Source of the DNA: Collimonas sp. PA-H2
GTDB taxonomy: Bacteria; Pseudomonadota; Gammaproteobacteria; Burkholderiales; Burkholderiaceae_D
Direction: 5' to 3'
Length of the DNA stretch: 64,000 bases
Assembly (NCBI RefSeq): GCF_002564105.1
Contig: NZ_PDBX01000001.1
Span: forward strand, 992,001-1,056,000
A program made the translations under genes and the position numbers. Shown one piece after another: positions 26,230 to 35,280 of this stretch. The number at the start of each line of letters is the position of its first letter. Position 1 is the first letter of the stretch. Under the pieces are notes generated by a model that worked only from the letters and a program-made list of their open reading frames with translations, did no database searches and had not been told where the DNA came from.

Positions 26230-26625
26230 CTAAAAATCGGTTTTGCCGAAACGGGCGACCCCCTTGTTCATGCCTGGAGGATCGAGCGGCGCCAGATCGA
26301 GTTCGATCGGCTCTCCTATCCAGCGCGCCAGGCTGGTATGGTCGGCGACGTCGTCATCGGTGAGCGGATGCACCAGCGCCGTCAGCCCCGAGGATTCGAT
26401 GATGGGAACAATTGCTTCCAGATTGGCTTTTATAAAATGAATTTCAAACTGGGGAATCGGATGCGGGCCGACCTTGCGGTCCCGCAGCTGCCCGACATAA
26501 AGAATCGGCGCAGCGCCTGCAGCTTCTTTCAATCCGCTCAGGCGCAGATGCAAAGCTTCGGCGGCTACGCGATCAGCGAGCTGATAGTAGATATGTGCGT
26601 GGTAAGGAGCGTTTTTATCATCCAT
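26230..26625 (-). CDS. DOPA 4,5-dioxygenase family protein
   Basis: 131 aa from the ATG at 26625. Conserved His clusters YHAHIYYQ, GPHPIPQFEIHF and ALVHPLTDDDVADHT are those of the DOPA_dioxygen family, small extradiol dioxygenases. The His residues likely bind the metal. Family members are known in plant and fungal pigment formation; bacterial ones mostly lack an assigned substrate. It lies 54 bp upstream of the aldo/keto reductase start on the same strand, so the two may be co-transcribed. Confidence 0.88.
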   Translation of the reverse strand: MDDKNAPYHAHIYYQLADRVAAEALHLRLSGLKEAAGAAPILYVGQLRDRKVGPHPIPQFEIHFIKANLEAIVPIIESSGLTALVHPLTDDDVADHTSLARWIGEPIELDLAPLDPPGMNKGVARFGKTDF

Positions 26626-26755
26626 GTTGTTTTCAGTTTGAAGGTTATATGATGAAGCTGCCGTGACTAGCCTGAGACGCAAATCATTTTACAGCGCATT
26701 TTGAATCACCTATCCTGTACTTCCCTTCCCCTCAACCAGCCGACGAGGAAATACC

Positions 26756-27184
26756 ATGACTGACAAATCGATTCCCCCATTCCACCTCGCCTTCCCGGTC
26801 AACGATCTCGCTGCAGCGCGTGAATTCTACGCCGGCCTGCTGGGTTGTCCGGAAGGCCGCAGCTCTGATGCCTGGATCGACTTCGACTTGTACGGACATC
26901 AGATTGTCGCCCATCTTGCTCCCGGCGAAACCGCAATCGCCGCCACCGGCGCGGTGGATGGCAAGAATGTCCCGGTGCGCCATTTCGGCGTGGTGCTGAG
27001 CATGACGCAGTGGGAAGCGCTGGCGGAGACGTTGAAGGCTGCGCAAATAAAATTCGTCATCGAACCCTACATCCGCTTCAAGGGCGAGCCTGGCGAACAA
27101 GCCACCATGTTCTTTTACGACCCTTCCGGGAATGCACTGGAATTCAAGGCGTTCAAGGATCTGCAGCAGTTGTTCGCCAAATAA
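26756..27184 (+). CDS. VOC family protein (glyoxalase-like)
   Basis: 142 aa with two beta-alpha-beta-beta-beta modules: [20 protein letters not shown] and [20 protein letters not shown], then [20 protein letters not shown] and [20 protein letters not shown]. His and Glu at the usual metal positions (FHLAF, ALEFKAF) are present. The family includes glyoxalases, dioxygenases and resistance proteins, and this one cannot be placed further. AGGAAATACC precedes the ATG. Confidence 0.9.
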   Translation: MTDKSIPPFHLAFPVNDLAAAREFYAGLLGCPEGRSSDAWIDFDLYGHQIVAHLAPGETAIAATGAVDGKNVPVRHFGVVLSMTQWEALAETLKAAQIKFVIEPYIRFKGEPGEQATMFFYDPSGNALEFKAFKDLQQLFAK

Positions 27185-27267
27185 CCCCCTCCCCGGGCAG
27201 CCTCCGTCTGCCGGCATTTAAATCTCCGGCAGATACAATATTTCCGCCTGTGATACGTCTTCACAGT

Positions 27268-27840
27268 ATGGCAACGACGCTGACCCCTGACCTGATGGCT
27301 GCATCCGACAAGCAAATCACCGATACCGTCTTGCGCGAAACGGCGCGGCTGCGCAGCTTCATCCGCCAGCGCATGCCGGACGCTAACGAGGCGGAAGACG
27401 TGCTGCAGGACGTATTCCACGAACTGGTCGAAGCCAGCCGGCTGCCGCAGCCAATAGAACAGGTCGGCGCCTGGCTGTTCCGGGTGGCGCGCAACCGTAT
27501 CGTCGACCGCTTCCGCAAGAAAAGGGAACAGCAGCTGCCGGACACGGAACAGCTCGACGACGAGGATAGCGGCATAGCCGAGTTGCTGCCTATGGACAAT
27601 GCAGGTCCGGAAACTACCTATGCGCGCAGCGTGCTGCTAGCGGCGCTATCCGACGCACTCGATGAACTGCCGCCCAAGCAGCGCGATGTATTCATTGCCC
27701 ACGAACTGGAACGGCGCAGCTTCAAGGAGCTGGCGGCGGACAGCGGCGAGAGCGTCAACACGCTGCTGGCGCGCAAGCGCTACGCGGTATTGCATCTGCG
27801 CCAGCGCCTGCAGGAAATCTATGACGAATTCGATTTGTAA
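27268..27840 (+). CDS. ECF-type RNA polymerase sigma factor
   Basis: 190 aa. Region 2: RLRSFIRQRMPDANEAEDVL, QDVFHELVEASR, AWLFRVARNRIVDRFRKKRE. Region 4: ALDELPPKQRDVFIAHELER, then RSFKELAADSGESVNTLLAR. The frame is open upstream, but the ATG at 27268 begins where family similarity begins. Followed at 12 bp by a small membrane protein (27853) and then a ferredoxin. The small membrane protein takes the place of an anti-sigma factor in the layout, but it has no recognisable anti-sigma domain. Confidence 0.92.
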   Translation: MATTLTPDLMAASDKQITDTVLRETARLRSFIRQRMPDANEAEDVLQDVFHELVEASRLPQPIEQVGAWLFRVARNRIVDRFRKKREQQLPDTEQLDDEDSGIAELLPMDNAGPETTYARSVLLAALSDALDELPPKQRDVFIAHELERRSFKELAADSGESVNTLLARKRYAVLHLRQRLQEIYDEFDL

Positions 27841-27852
27841 TATGAAGGAGAA

Positions 27853-28170
27853 ATGAAAATGGGCGGAAAAAGGAAGTTTCTGAAAATCGCGTTGCTGGTC
27901 TTGCTCGGCGTCGCCGTCCTCGGCTGGATCGTGATGTCGCTGTGGAACTGGCTGCTGCCGTCGCTGTTCGCCGGCGTGCAGCAGATCGACTACCTGCGCG
28001 CCATCGGCCTGCTGGTGCTGTGCCGCATCCTGTTCGGCGGCTTCCGCGGCCGCGGCGGCTGGCATGGCGGACATCACCGCCAGCGCTGGGAACAGATGAC
28101 GGAAGAAGAAAGAGAAAAATTCAAGGATGGCATGCGCATGTTCCGCGGCCGCGGTAAGTGGCATGAGTAA
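27853..28170 (+). CDS. Small membrane protein downstream of ECF sigma factor
   Basis: 105 aa. Two hydrophobic helices (FLKIALLVLLGVAVLGWIVM and YLRAIGLLVLCRILFGGF) followed by a cytosolic Gly/His/Arg-rich tail (GRGGWHGGHHRQRWEQMTEE, EREKFKDGMRMFRGRGKWHE). The His-rich tail could bind metal. AAGGAG six bases before the ATG is a good ribosome-binding site. Being cotranscribed with the sigma factor, it may modulate it; this is inference. Confidence 0.75.
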   Translation: MKMGGKRKFLKIALLVLLGVAVLGWIVMSLWNWLLPSLFAGVQQIDYLRAIGLLVLCRILFGGFRGRGGWHGGHHRQRWEQMTEEEREKFKDGMRMFRGRGKWHE

Positions 28171-28459
28171 GCCGACTGCGGCAAACTGCAAGCAGCTGCC
28201 CGGCGTCATCGTGCCGTTGGTGGATTTCAAGCGCTGCGAAGGCAAGGCCGATTGCGTGGCGGTGTGCCCGGAAAACGTGTTTGAAATCCGCCGCATCGAC
28301 GCCGCCGATTACGAGCCGCTGGGAGCGCTGAATAAATTCAAGCTGCGGGTGCACGGCATGCAGGTGGCTTATACGCCGAACGCCGATGCCTGCCGGGCCT
28401 GCGGCCTGTGCGTGGCAGCCTGCCCGGAGAAGGCGATCAGCCTGACGCGCGTGGCTTGA
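28163..28459 (+). CDS. Ferredoxin, [3Fe-4S]/[4Fe-4S] or 2[4Fe-4S] type
   Basis: 98 aa from the ATG at 28163, overlapping the stop of the preceding gene by 8 bp. C-terminal cluster is canonical: CRACGLCVAACPEKA (Cys77, 80, 83, 87). The N-terminal one is CEGKADCVAVCPENV with Cys25, 31 and 35; the second Cys of the usual CxxCxxC is missing, as in ferredoxins with a three-iron cluster. It is probably a soluble electron carrier. The coupling to a sigma factor and membrane protein suggests a stress- or metal-linked redox role. Confidence 0.88.
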   Translation: MSKPTAANCKQLPGVIVPLVDFKRCEGKADCVAVCPENVFEIRRIDAADYEPLGALNKFKLRVHGMQVAYTPNADACRACGLCVAACPEKAISLTRVA

Positions 28460-28547
28460 TAAGTGCCTCTCAGCAATATTTTGGCAGGCGCGCTAAAATC
28501 GCGGCTACATTCCGTTACATGTCATCCGAAACTTTGGAGCCCGATTC

Positions 28548-30320
28548 ATGCTGCGTTCTGCCGTGCTGTCTGCCTTGCTTACTCTCACCGTCACTCCCCT
28601 CGTCAACGCCGCCAGCGATCCCTTGAGCACGATCGCCGAGCGCTCCGGTTTCCAGAAGACCGGACGCTACGAAGAAGTCATAGCGCTGTGCGCCGCCTTC
28701 CAGAAAACTTATCCGAAACAAGTACGCTGCACTGAATTCGGCCGCACGCCGGAGGGCCGGCCGATGCTGGCGCTGATCGTCTCGCGCAGCGGTGCGCTCA
28801 GTGCTGCAGAGGCCCACAAACGCGGCCTGCCGGTACTGCTGGTGCAGGGCGGCATCCATGCCGGCGAAATCGACGGCAAGGATGCCGGCTTCCTGGCTTT
28901 GCGCGAAGCCTTGCAGGATACATCCGCCGACAGCCCGCTCAGCAAGCAGGTGCTGGTCTTCGTGCCGGTCTTCAATATTGACGGCCATGAGCGCTTCGGC
29001 CGCTGGAACCGTCCCAACCAGCGCGGTCCGGAAGAAATGGGCTGGCGCACCACCGGCCAGAACTTCAACCTCAATCGCGATTATGCGAAAGCCGATGCGC
29101 CAGAAATGCAGGCCATGCTGAAGCTGGTCAACCAGTGGGATCCGCTGGCCTATATCGACCTGCATGTCACGGACGGCGCCAAGTTCGAACACGATGTCTC
29201 GATCCAGGTCGAGCCGGTGCATGCCAGCGACCTCGCTCAGCGCAAGGATGGCGAGGCGCTGCGCGACGCCGTGATCAGCGACCTGACCAAACAGGGCTCG
29301 CTGCCGCTGCCGTTCTACATGTCGTTCAAGGTCGACGACGACCCTAGTTCCGGCTTTGTCGACGGCGTCACGCCGCCGCGCTTTTCCACTGGCTATTTCC
29401 ATCTGCGCAACCGCTTCGGGATGCTGGTCGAGACCCATTCCTGGAAAGATTATCCGACTCGCGTGCGCATCACCCACAACACCATCGTCTCGATCATGGC
29501 GCAGATCGCCGCGCACGGCGACGCTTGGCTAAAGACGGCGCAGCAGGCTGACCTGCGGGCTGCCAAGCTGGCTGGCCAGCCGGTTGCACTGAGCTATGAG
29601 GCAAGCGAAAAGACTCGCCCGGTGGCGTTCCGCGGTTATGAATATACGCGCACCCAGTCGGACATCTCGGGTGCGCTGATGACGCGCTACGATGAGAGCA
29701 AGCCGCAGATCTGGAATGTCACGGTGCGCGACGACCTGCAGCCGGAGCTGAGCGTCAACGCGCCGCTGGCCGGTTATCTGGTGCCGGCGGCGCACGCCGC
29801 CTGGGTCGGGGAAAAACTGCAGCAGCACGGGATCGCTTTCCGCGTGTTACCCGCGGCGCTGAACCGGGTCGAGCTGGAAACCTTCCGCGCCACCAAAACC
29901 ACGTTTGATGCGCAGTCGATGGAAAGCCATCAGGTGCTCAAGCTGCAGGGCGCGTGGCATAACGAAACGCGCGACCTCGGCGCCGGCGCCCTGTTCGTGC
30001 CGATCGCCCAGGCCAAGGCGCGGCTGGTGATGGCTTTGCTGGAACCGCAGGCGCCGGATTCGCTGGCAGCCTGGGGCCGATTCAACAATGCCTTCGAAAA
30101 GAAGGAATATATGGAAGCGTATGTAGCGGAAGACGTCGCGCGCGCGCAACTGGCGGCGGATCCTGCGCTGGCGGCGGAGTTCAAGAAGAAGCTGGCCGAC
30201 GATCCTGAGTTCGCCAAGGATCCGGCAGCGCGGCTGGAGTTCTTCGCGCGCAGGCACTCTTCCTGGGACGAACGGTTCAATCTGTACCCGGTGCTGCGCA
30301 CCGATGTAGTACCGGGGTGA
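28548..30320 (+). CDS. M14-family metallopeptidase (secreted)
   Basis: 590 aa. Signal peptide (LRSAVLSALLTLTVTPLVNA), then a zinc carboxypeptidase domain: GGIHAGEIDGKDAGF carries the HxxE zinc ligands, DLHVTDGAKFEHDV the third His, and GMLVETHSWKDY the Glu of the active site. The domain is followed by about 280 residues of C-terminal region ending in a helical Lys/Glu segment. Probably periplasmic. The substrate is unknown; relatives cleave peptides or peptidoglycan stems. Confidence 0.9.
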   Translation: MLRSAVLSALLTLTVTPLVNAASDPLSTIAERSGFQKTGRYEEVIALCAAFQKTYPKQVRCTEFGRTPEGRPMLALIVSRSGALSAAEAHKRGLPVLLVQGGIHAGEIDGKDAGFLALREALQDTSADSPLSKQVLVFVPVFNIDGHERFGRWNRPNQRGPEEMGWRTTGQNFNLNRDYAKADAPEMQAMLKLVNQWDPLAYIDLHVTDGAKFEHDVSIQVEPVHASDLAQRKDGEALRDAVISDLTKQGSLPLPFYMSFKVDDDPSSGFVDGVTPPRFSTGYFHLRNRFGMLVETHSWKDYPTRVRITHNTIVSIMAQIAAHGDAWLKTAQQADLRAAKLAGQPVALSYEASEKTRPVAFRGYEYTRTQSDISGALMTRYDESKPQIWNVTVRDDLQPELSVNAPLAGYLVPAAHAAWVGEKLQQHGIAFRVLPAALNRVELETFRATKTTFDAQSMESHQVLKLQGAWHNETRDLGAGALFVPIAQAKARLVMALLEPQAPDSLAAWGRFNNAFEKKEYMEAYVAEDVARAQLAADPALAAEFKKKLADDPEFAKDPAARLEFFARRHSSWDERFNLYPVLRTDVVPG

Positions 30321-30381
30321 AAACGGCGCTGAACGCTGGTTTTGTTGTTGCGCCCGGGATTACTGCCGGCGCAGCAACGAT

Positions 30382-30477
30382 TTACTCTTGCGTACCGCCG
30401 GCTTTGCGGGACAGGTAGAAACGCAGGGCGAAAGCAGCGACAACGGCCAGCAGCGGCAAAGTTTGAAGAAAGGTCAT
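30382..30477 (-). CDS. Predicted 31-aa membrane micro-protein
   Basis: ATG at 30477, seven bases after GGAG, and stop TAA at 30382. The product MTFLQTLPLLAVVAAFALRF, then YLSRKAGGTQE, is a single hydrophobic helix with a positively charged end and a soluble tail, the shape of bacterial small membrane proteins. No homology evidence is available. It is convergent with the M14 gene and lies before a shared terminator. Confidence 0.5.
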   Translation of the reverse strand: MTFLQTLPLLAVVAAFALRFYLSRKAGGTQE

Positions 30478-30617
30478 GGCAGGGCTCCGAAAGAATAGAA
30501 TCAGTGTTGATGCATTGCAGCATATAAAAACGCTGCACATATGGCCAATTCTTATTTCTGATGCCTACTATCAGTTTCGTGAATAACACCGCTCCAACAA
30601 ACCTGTTTTCCCATATA

Positions 30618-30648
30618 AAAAGCCCGCTATCTTTAACGATGCGGGCTT
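30618..30648. terminator. Bidirectional terminator
   Basis: AAAGCCCGC and GCGGGCTTT form a 9-bp stem with a 13-base loop, T-rich on the plus strand side (TTTCC) and A-rich before it (TATAAAAAG), so it can work on both strands. The rest of 30649-30783 contains nothing that I can call. Confidence 0.7.
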
Positions 30649-30783
30649 TCCCTGTCTCCTCACCTCTAGAGAGATGGACTCTTTTTTGCGTGAAAGTGAT
30701 ACTGAGCTAAAAAACTTTAACAGTCATCATGCGCCGCAACATAGCGTTGTTTTGCACCCACACAGACAGATACAACTTGTTGC

Positions 30784-31341
30784 TCAGGTAGATTTCGCGT
30801 AGCGATAGCGGTACTCGTCGCTATTGGCATTTTTGAAATAATCGGCGTTTGGCAGCACGGCTTCGCGCTGGAAGCCCATGCGCTCTACCAGCGCAATGGA
30901 AGCCCGGTTGCGCGTATCGATCAGTGCGCAGACCGAACTGGCGGCAAAGGCGCTGAACAGATAGTCCCGCACTTTGGTGCACATTTCCACCGCATAACCC
31001 TGACGTTGATATGGCGCAAACACAAAATACGCCAGCATTGCCTGGCCGTCAGCTTCGACGCTAGCCTGGACATAGCCTACATATTCCTCGCCGCCGGCAA
31101 GCCGCACCGCCCAGTTCAACCATATCGCCGAGCCGTCGGCAGAGCGGCGGCTTTCAAGGCGCTGATAGCGCTCGGCCAGGCTGGCCGCCGATGCCGGCGG
31201 CTGATGCGGCATATAGGTATACAGCGCGGCGTCGCTAAGATGCGCAAACAATATCTCCGCATGCCGGGCCAGCAGCGGCTCCAGGATCAGGCGCGAAGTC
31301 GACAAGATCGTTTCGGCCGGCTTCAAATCAGGTTCTGTCAC
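30784..31341 (-). CDS. GNAT-family acetyltransferase (RimJ/RimL-like)
   Basis: 185 aa with a GTG start at 31341; an upstream ATG at 31410 would overlap the GMC gene and lacks family sequence. TSRLILEPLLARHAEILFAH at the start, then MLAYFVFAPYQRQGYAVEMC with the Q-x-x-G-x-A acetyl-CoA loop, and CALIDTRNRASIALVERMGF, all typical of RimJ/RimL N-acetyltransferases. The substrate may be a ribosomal protein terminus or a small amine. It follows the GMC oxidoreductase with a 28-bp gap on the same strand. Confidence 0.9.
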   Translation of the reverse strand: MTEPDLKPAETILSTSRLILEPLLARHAEILFAHLSDAALYTYMPHQPPASAASLAERYQRLESRRSADGSAIWLNWAVRLAGGEEYVGYVQASVEADGQAMLAYFVFAPYQRQGYAVEMCTKVRDYLFSAFAASSVCALIDTRNRASIALVERMGFQREAVLPNADYFKNANSDEYRYRYAKST

Positions 31342-31369
31342 GGGTAATCCTGCTGGTGAGCGTCCGCCA

Positions 31370-32965
31370 TCATCGCCCCTGCCGGATAAAATCCACGGCC
31401 TTTTCGGCAATCATGATGGTCGGCGCATTGGTATTGCCGCCGATCAGGGTCGGCATGATCGATGCGTCGACCACCCGCAAACCTTGTATGCCATGCACTT
31501 TCAAGGTGGGATCGACCACCGCGGCCTGGTCGGTGCCCATCTTGCAGCTGCCGACCGGATGGTAGACCGTATCCGTATAAGTCCTCAGCACGTCCCTGAT
31601 CTGCTGGTCCGACTCCACTCCCGCGGTACGTATATCGCGTTTGCTATAGGCCGCCAGCGCCGGCGCATCCAGCAGTTTGCGCGTCATCTTGAAGCCGGCC
31701 ACCATATCTTCCAGGTCTTGCGGATCGCCGAAAAAATTCGGGTCGATCAGCGGCGCATCCTGCGGATTGGTATTGCGCAGCCTGACCTCGCCTCTGCTGC
31801 GAGGGCGCAGCAGGCAGACGTGGCAGGAAAAGCCGTGTCCCAGATGCAGTTTGCGGGCGTGGTTTTCGACGCAGGCGATAACAAAGTGCAGCTGCAGATC
31901 CGGCGCCGCCAGCTCCGGACGCGTCTTCAAAAAGCCGCCGCATTCGGAGAAATTACTGGTCAGCATGCCGCGCCGCTCATGGCGAAAGCGCTGCAGTTCC
32001 TTGAACATGCGCAGCGAGCCGCTGGCGGAAATGCCAAAGGTGTCCAGACTGTCCGATTTATGGCAAAACACGAAGTCGGGATGGTCCTGCAGATTCTTGC
32101 CGACGCCGGGTAAATGATGCTGCACCTGGATGCCCAGCTTGCGCAGCTCGGTGCCGTCGCCTATGCCCGACAGCATCAGGATCTGCGGCGACTGGAAAGC
32201 GCCGGCCGACAAGATCACTTCGCGCCGCGCGCGCACGGTGCGCAGCTTGCCGCCCTGACGCACTTCGACGCCGACGACCCGCCCTTGCTGCATGATCAGG
32301 CGCTCGGTATAGGCGCCGGTTTGCACGCTCAGGTTGCTGCGCTGCCCCAGGTGCGGCAGCAGATAGGCGCGCGCCGCGCTCCAGCGCTCGCCATTCTTTT
32401 GCGTCACCTGATATATGCCCAGCCCTTCTTGCTGCTCGGCGTTGAAATCCGTGCTGAGCGGATAACCGGCCTGGCGCGCGGCTTCCAGATAGTGCTGGTG
32501 GATGGGATTGTCGGTGCGCAGGTCGCTGACCCACAAAGGACCGTCCTGCCCGTGCCAGGCATTGGAAAACTGTTCGTTATGTTCTGATTTCTTGAAGTAC
32601 GGCAGCACATCGTCGAAAGACCAGCCGCTGTTGCCCAGCTGCGCCCAGTGATCGTAGTCCGAACGATGGCCGCGGATATAGACCATGGCGTTGATCGCGG
32701 AAGAACCGCCCAGCGTCCTGCCGCGCGGCTGATAACCGCGGCGGCCGTTGAAGCCGGCTTGCGGCACGGTCTCGAAGGCCCAGTTGTTGAGTCTGGTGGG
32801 CACCATGCTGACCGCGCCGACCGGCATTTTCACTGCCCAGCTGTCGCCGCTGCCGCCAGCCTCCAGCAGGCATACCGACACTGCTGGATCTTCCGTCAGA
32901 CGGCCCGCCATAACGCAGCCGCCAGAACCGCCGCCTACCACCACAAAGTCGAACTCTTCATCCAC
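31370..32965 (-). CDS. GMC-family FAD oxidoreductase
   Basis: 531 aa. A GTG at 32965 follows GGGGAG by eight bases and is preferred over the ATG at 33028. FDFVVVGGGSGGCVMAGRLT is the FAD dinucleotide fold; GGSSAINAMVYIRGHRSDYD is the GMC signature 1; LSAGAFQSPQILMLSGIGDG signature 2. VYHPVGSCKMGTDQAAVVDP carries the active-site His, and the second His/Asn is in GNTNAPTIMIAEK. Like choline dehydrogenases and alcohol dehydrogenases of the BetA branch, it oxidises a hydroxyl group. It lacks neighbours for choline uptake or betaine synthesis, so I do not name it betA. Confidence 0.93.
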   Translation of the reverse strand: MDEEFDFVVVGGGSGGCVMAGRLTEDPAVSVCLLEAGGSGDSWAVKMPVGAVSMVPTRLNNWAFETVPQAGFNGRRGYQPRGRTLGGSSAINAMVYIRGHRSDYDHWAQLGNSGWSFDDVLPYFKKSEHNEQFSNAWHGQDGPLWVSDLRTDNPIHQHYLEAARQAGYPLSTDFNAEQQEGLGIYQVTQKNGERWSAARAYLLPHLGQRSNLSVQTGAYTERLIMQQGRVVGVEVRQGGKLRTVRARREVILSAGAFQSPQILMLSGIGDGTELRKLGIQVQHHLPGVGKNLQDHPDFVFCHKSDSLDTFGISASGSLRMFKELQRFRHERRGMLTSNFSECGGFLKTRPELAAPDLQLHFVIACVENHARKLHLGHGFSCHVCLLRPRSRGEVRLRNTNPQDAPLIDPNFFGDPQDLEDMVAGFKMTRKLLDAPALAAYSKRDIRTAGVESDQQIRDVLRTYTDTVYHPVGSCKMGTDQAAVVDPTLKVHGIQGLRVVDASIMPTLIGGNTNAPTIMIAEKAVDFIRQGR

Positions 32966-33129
32966 GTCGCGTCTCCCCGTCTTGTTATAGGTATTGCGTG
33001 CAGCTGGCTTAGCCGGCCGATGCAACAAATTTAACAGCTACGGGAAAATCACGCTACGTGGTGAGCTAGAGCAATTGTTTCAATTACGTAAAACGATTAC
33101 ATGAACGATCGGGACTATATTTACTGGAT

Positions 33130-33354
33130 TCAGTGCGCTTTTGACATGACTACCAGCCATTTGCGGAACAGCAGGATTTCCAGATGTCCGGCCTGGATGC
33201 CGGCATTGCACTCGACTACAGGATTGCTTCGGTACAGGCGTTTGTAGAAATCGCGGCAGATGAACAGCTCGCGCTTGCCGAAGCGCATCATGATTGAGGA
33301 AGGGGTAGACTCCATACCAAAGCGGGAGCCGGAGGTAATATCCAAGTTCGTCAT
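33130..33354 (-). CDS. Hypothetical 74-aa protein
   Basis: Starts at an ATG at 33354. Basic and compact: GMESTPSSIMMRFGKRELFI, then CRDFYKRLYRSNPVVECNAG and HLEILLFRKWLVVMSKAH. No signal peptide or transmembrane helix. The ordered mix of hydrophobic and charged residues looks coding rather than random. I know no family. Confidence 0.5.
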   Translation of the reverse strand: MTNLDITSGSRFGMESTPSSIMMRFGKRELFICRDFYKRLYRSNPVVECNAGIQAGHLEILLFRKWLVVMSKAH

Positions 33355-33492
33355 GGCAGCAATTCCAATCTCGTTGAAGGAGATTGAACTGTACCATAAC
33401 TACTGTACATGCATACAGTAAAATGCGGCGTGTCTGTTTTTAGTCACGCCGCGCTAAATTACCACATTCTCGTGCCAGCCAGCGCGGCAAGA

Positions 33493-33828
33493 TCAACGGC
33501 GCCAGCCGCCTCGGTCATGCCAGTGATCGTGCCAGCCGCGTCCGCGCCAGTAGGCCGGACGGCCATAGCCATAGTAGCCGGGAGGATAGTAGCCCGGAGC
33601 GCCGTAGACCACGACTGGCGCCGGCCGCACATAGACTGGCGGCGGCGGTGCATAGTAGACCGGCGGCGGTGCTAAATAGACCGGTGGCGGTGGGTAATAA
33701 GCCGGCACGCCGACATTCACCGACCAGTTGACGCCGGCAAAGGCAGGCGCGGCCGAGAACATCAGGCCGGCAGCGGCAAACAATCCAAGCAAGGTAACGC
33801 GCATGGTCTCGCGTGTAGTCTTTTTCAT
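33493..33828 (-). CDS. Secreted Pro/Tyr-rich protein
   Basis: 111 aa from the ATG at 33828, after GAGAG. Signal peptide (MRVTLLGLFAAAGLMFSAAP, cleavage after AFA), then a low-complexity mature part of PPPPVYLAPPPVYYAPPPPV and GYYPPGYYGYGRPAYWRGRG ending in WHDHWHDRGGW. Resembles the YXWGXW/PXXPXY-type periplasmic repeat proteins common in Burkholderiales. Function unknown. Its His/Trp/Arg tail might bind metals or anionic polymers. Confidence 0.7.
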   Translation of the reverse strand: MKKTTRETMRVTLLGLFAAAGLMFSAAPAFAGVNWSVNVGVPAYYPPPPVYLAPPPVYYAPPPPVYVRPAPVVVYGAPGYYPPGYYGYGRPAYWRGRGWHDHWHDRGGWRR

Positions 33829-33966
33829 GGCAGCTCTCGATGTATCTGGGTTAAACATGACTATATTTAACCTAAATTCCAGACATATCGCCATGCAGAA
33901 GTCGTAAGGCCTGTAACAACATGTATCGCCATTGCCAAACCGTGGCATTTTAGGCACAGCCGGAAG

Positions 33967-34626
33967 CTAATCGACCGCCAGCTCGCTACGTTTGAACCGG
34001 GCAACAAAGACCATCCCCAGCGCGATCAGGAAAAGCCCCGCCAGCAGCATGACGGCATTGCCCATCACCCGGGGGTAGCCCAGATTGGCGACATTCAGGA
34101 AAGGATAAGGATAGAAGCCGGACGAACCGCCGCGCAGCATCGCCATCACGAAATACGCCAGCGGATAGATCAGCCATAGCAAGCTGTCCTTCGCCTGCAA
34201 ACCCTGCTTTGGCACATACAGCGACCAGTACAGCACGCACAGCAGCGGCACGACCGTGTGCAAGCCCTCGTCGGACAAGCGGTGCAGGCCGGTGAATGGC
34301 GCATGGTTGCGCAGCAGCAGGTTGTAGCCGAGGCCGACGAAGATGATGTACAGGGTCACCGCCGTCTGCACCCCGGGCCGGGAAAAATACTGGCCGGGCA
34401 GCGAGTCCGGTTTCAGCAGCAGCACGCTGCAGGCCACCGCTACCAGTATATTGGTGAGGATGGTCAGGTAGCCGAACATGCGCCACACCGCTTCGCCATA
34501 AGTCATGCCTTGAGACAGCAGCAAGGGAATCGAAATCGAGAATTGCGCGATGATGGCAAACCACGCAATCAGCGCGATCAGGAGCAGCAGCAAACGCGGC
34601 GCAAGAGCAGTATTTTTATTCATCAT
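33967..34626 (-). CDS. Pr6Pr family membrane protein
   Basis: 219 aa, six transmembrane helices: LLLLLIALIAWFAIIAQFSI, RMFGYLTILTNILVAVACSV, VTLYIIFVGLGYNLLLRN, HTVVPLLCVLYWSLYVPKQ, LLWLIYPLAYFVMAMLRGG and MLLAGLFLIALGMVFVARF. FRYFTNITNI-like YLTILTNI, and SGFYPYPFLNV, are Pr6Pr landmarks. No molecular function is established. It lies 14 bp after ribE on the same strand. Confidence 0.85.
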   Translation of the reverse strand: MMNKNTALAPRLLLLLIALIAWFAIIAQFSISIPLLLSQGMTYGEAVWRMFGYLTILTNILVAVACSVLLLKPDSLPGQYFSRPGVQTAVTLYIIFVGLGYNLLLRNHAPFTGLHRLSDEGLHTVVPLLCVLYWSLYVPKQGLQAKDSLLWLIYPLAYFVMAMLRGGSSGFYPYPFLNVANLGYPRVMGNAVMLLAGLFLIALGMVFVARFKRSELAVD

Positions 34627-34640
34627 AGTCAGGCCTGGAT

Positions 34641-35264
34641 TCAGGCGACGCCCTGATCGAGGCTCAGCATGCGTTCCACATAGCGGGCAATCAGGTCCAC
34701 CTCCAGGTTGACTTGCTTGCCGACCTGCAGATGCTTGAGCGCGGTCACTTCGATCGTATGCGGAATCAGGTTGATCGAAAACAGGCAGCCGTCGGCGACG
34801 TCGTCGACCCGGTTGACCGTCAGCGAGACGCCGTTGACCACCACCGAACCCTTGTAGGCGAAATACTTGGCCAGCTCGCGCGCGGACTTGATCACCAGTT
34901 CCCAGGACTCGCCCACCGGCTCGAATTTTTCGACACGGCCGAGGCCGTCGACGTGGCCCGACACCAGATGGCCGCCGAGGTGGTCGGCCAGGGTCAGCGC
35001 CTTTTCCAGGTTGATCTCGCCGCTGGCGTCGAGGCCGACAGTGCGGTTCAGGCTTTCGCGCGAGACATCGACTTCAAAGGTGTCGGCAGTCTTGGCGACC
35101 ACGGTCATGCAGGCGCCGTTGAGCGAAATCGAATCGCCCAGGGCGACGTCGGCCAGCGCCAGGCCGCCGGCGTCAACCGCCAGCCGGACGCCGTCTTCGG
35201 CGCTGCTGCCCAGTGGTTTAACGGAAGTGATTTTGCCGACGGCGGCGACGATACCAGTGAACAT
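34641..35264 (-). CDS. ribE: Riboflavin synthase, alpha subunit
   Basis: 207 aa from the ATG at 35264 (MFTGIVAAVGKI, the family N-terminus). Two tandem lumazine-binding barrels: SISLNGACMTVVAKTADTFE with a second SVVVNGVSLTVNRVDDVADG; GGHLVSGHVDGLGRVEKFEP joins them. Converts two 6,7-dimethyl-8-ribityllumazine to riboflavin. It follows ribD by 16 bp, so the pair form an operon. No FMN riboswitch is visible upstream of ribD. Confidence 0.96.
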   Translation of the reverse strand: MFTGIVAAVGKITSVKPLGSSAEDGVRLAVDAGGLALADVALGDSISLNGACMTVVAKTADTFEVDVSRESLNRTVGLDASGEINLEKALTLADHLGGHLVSGHVDGLGRVEKFEPVGESWELVIKSARELAKYFAYKGSVVVNGVSLTVNRVDDVADGCLFSINLIPHTIEVTALKHLQVGKQVNLEVDLIARYVERMLSLDQGVA

Positions 35265-35280
35265 GATAGCAATCAAAAAA

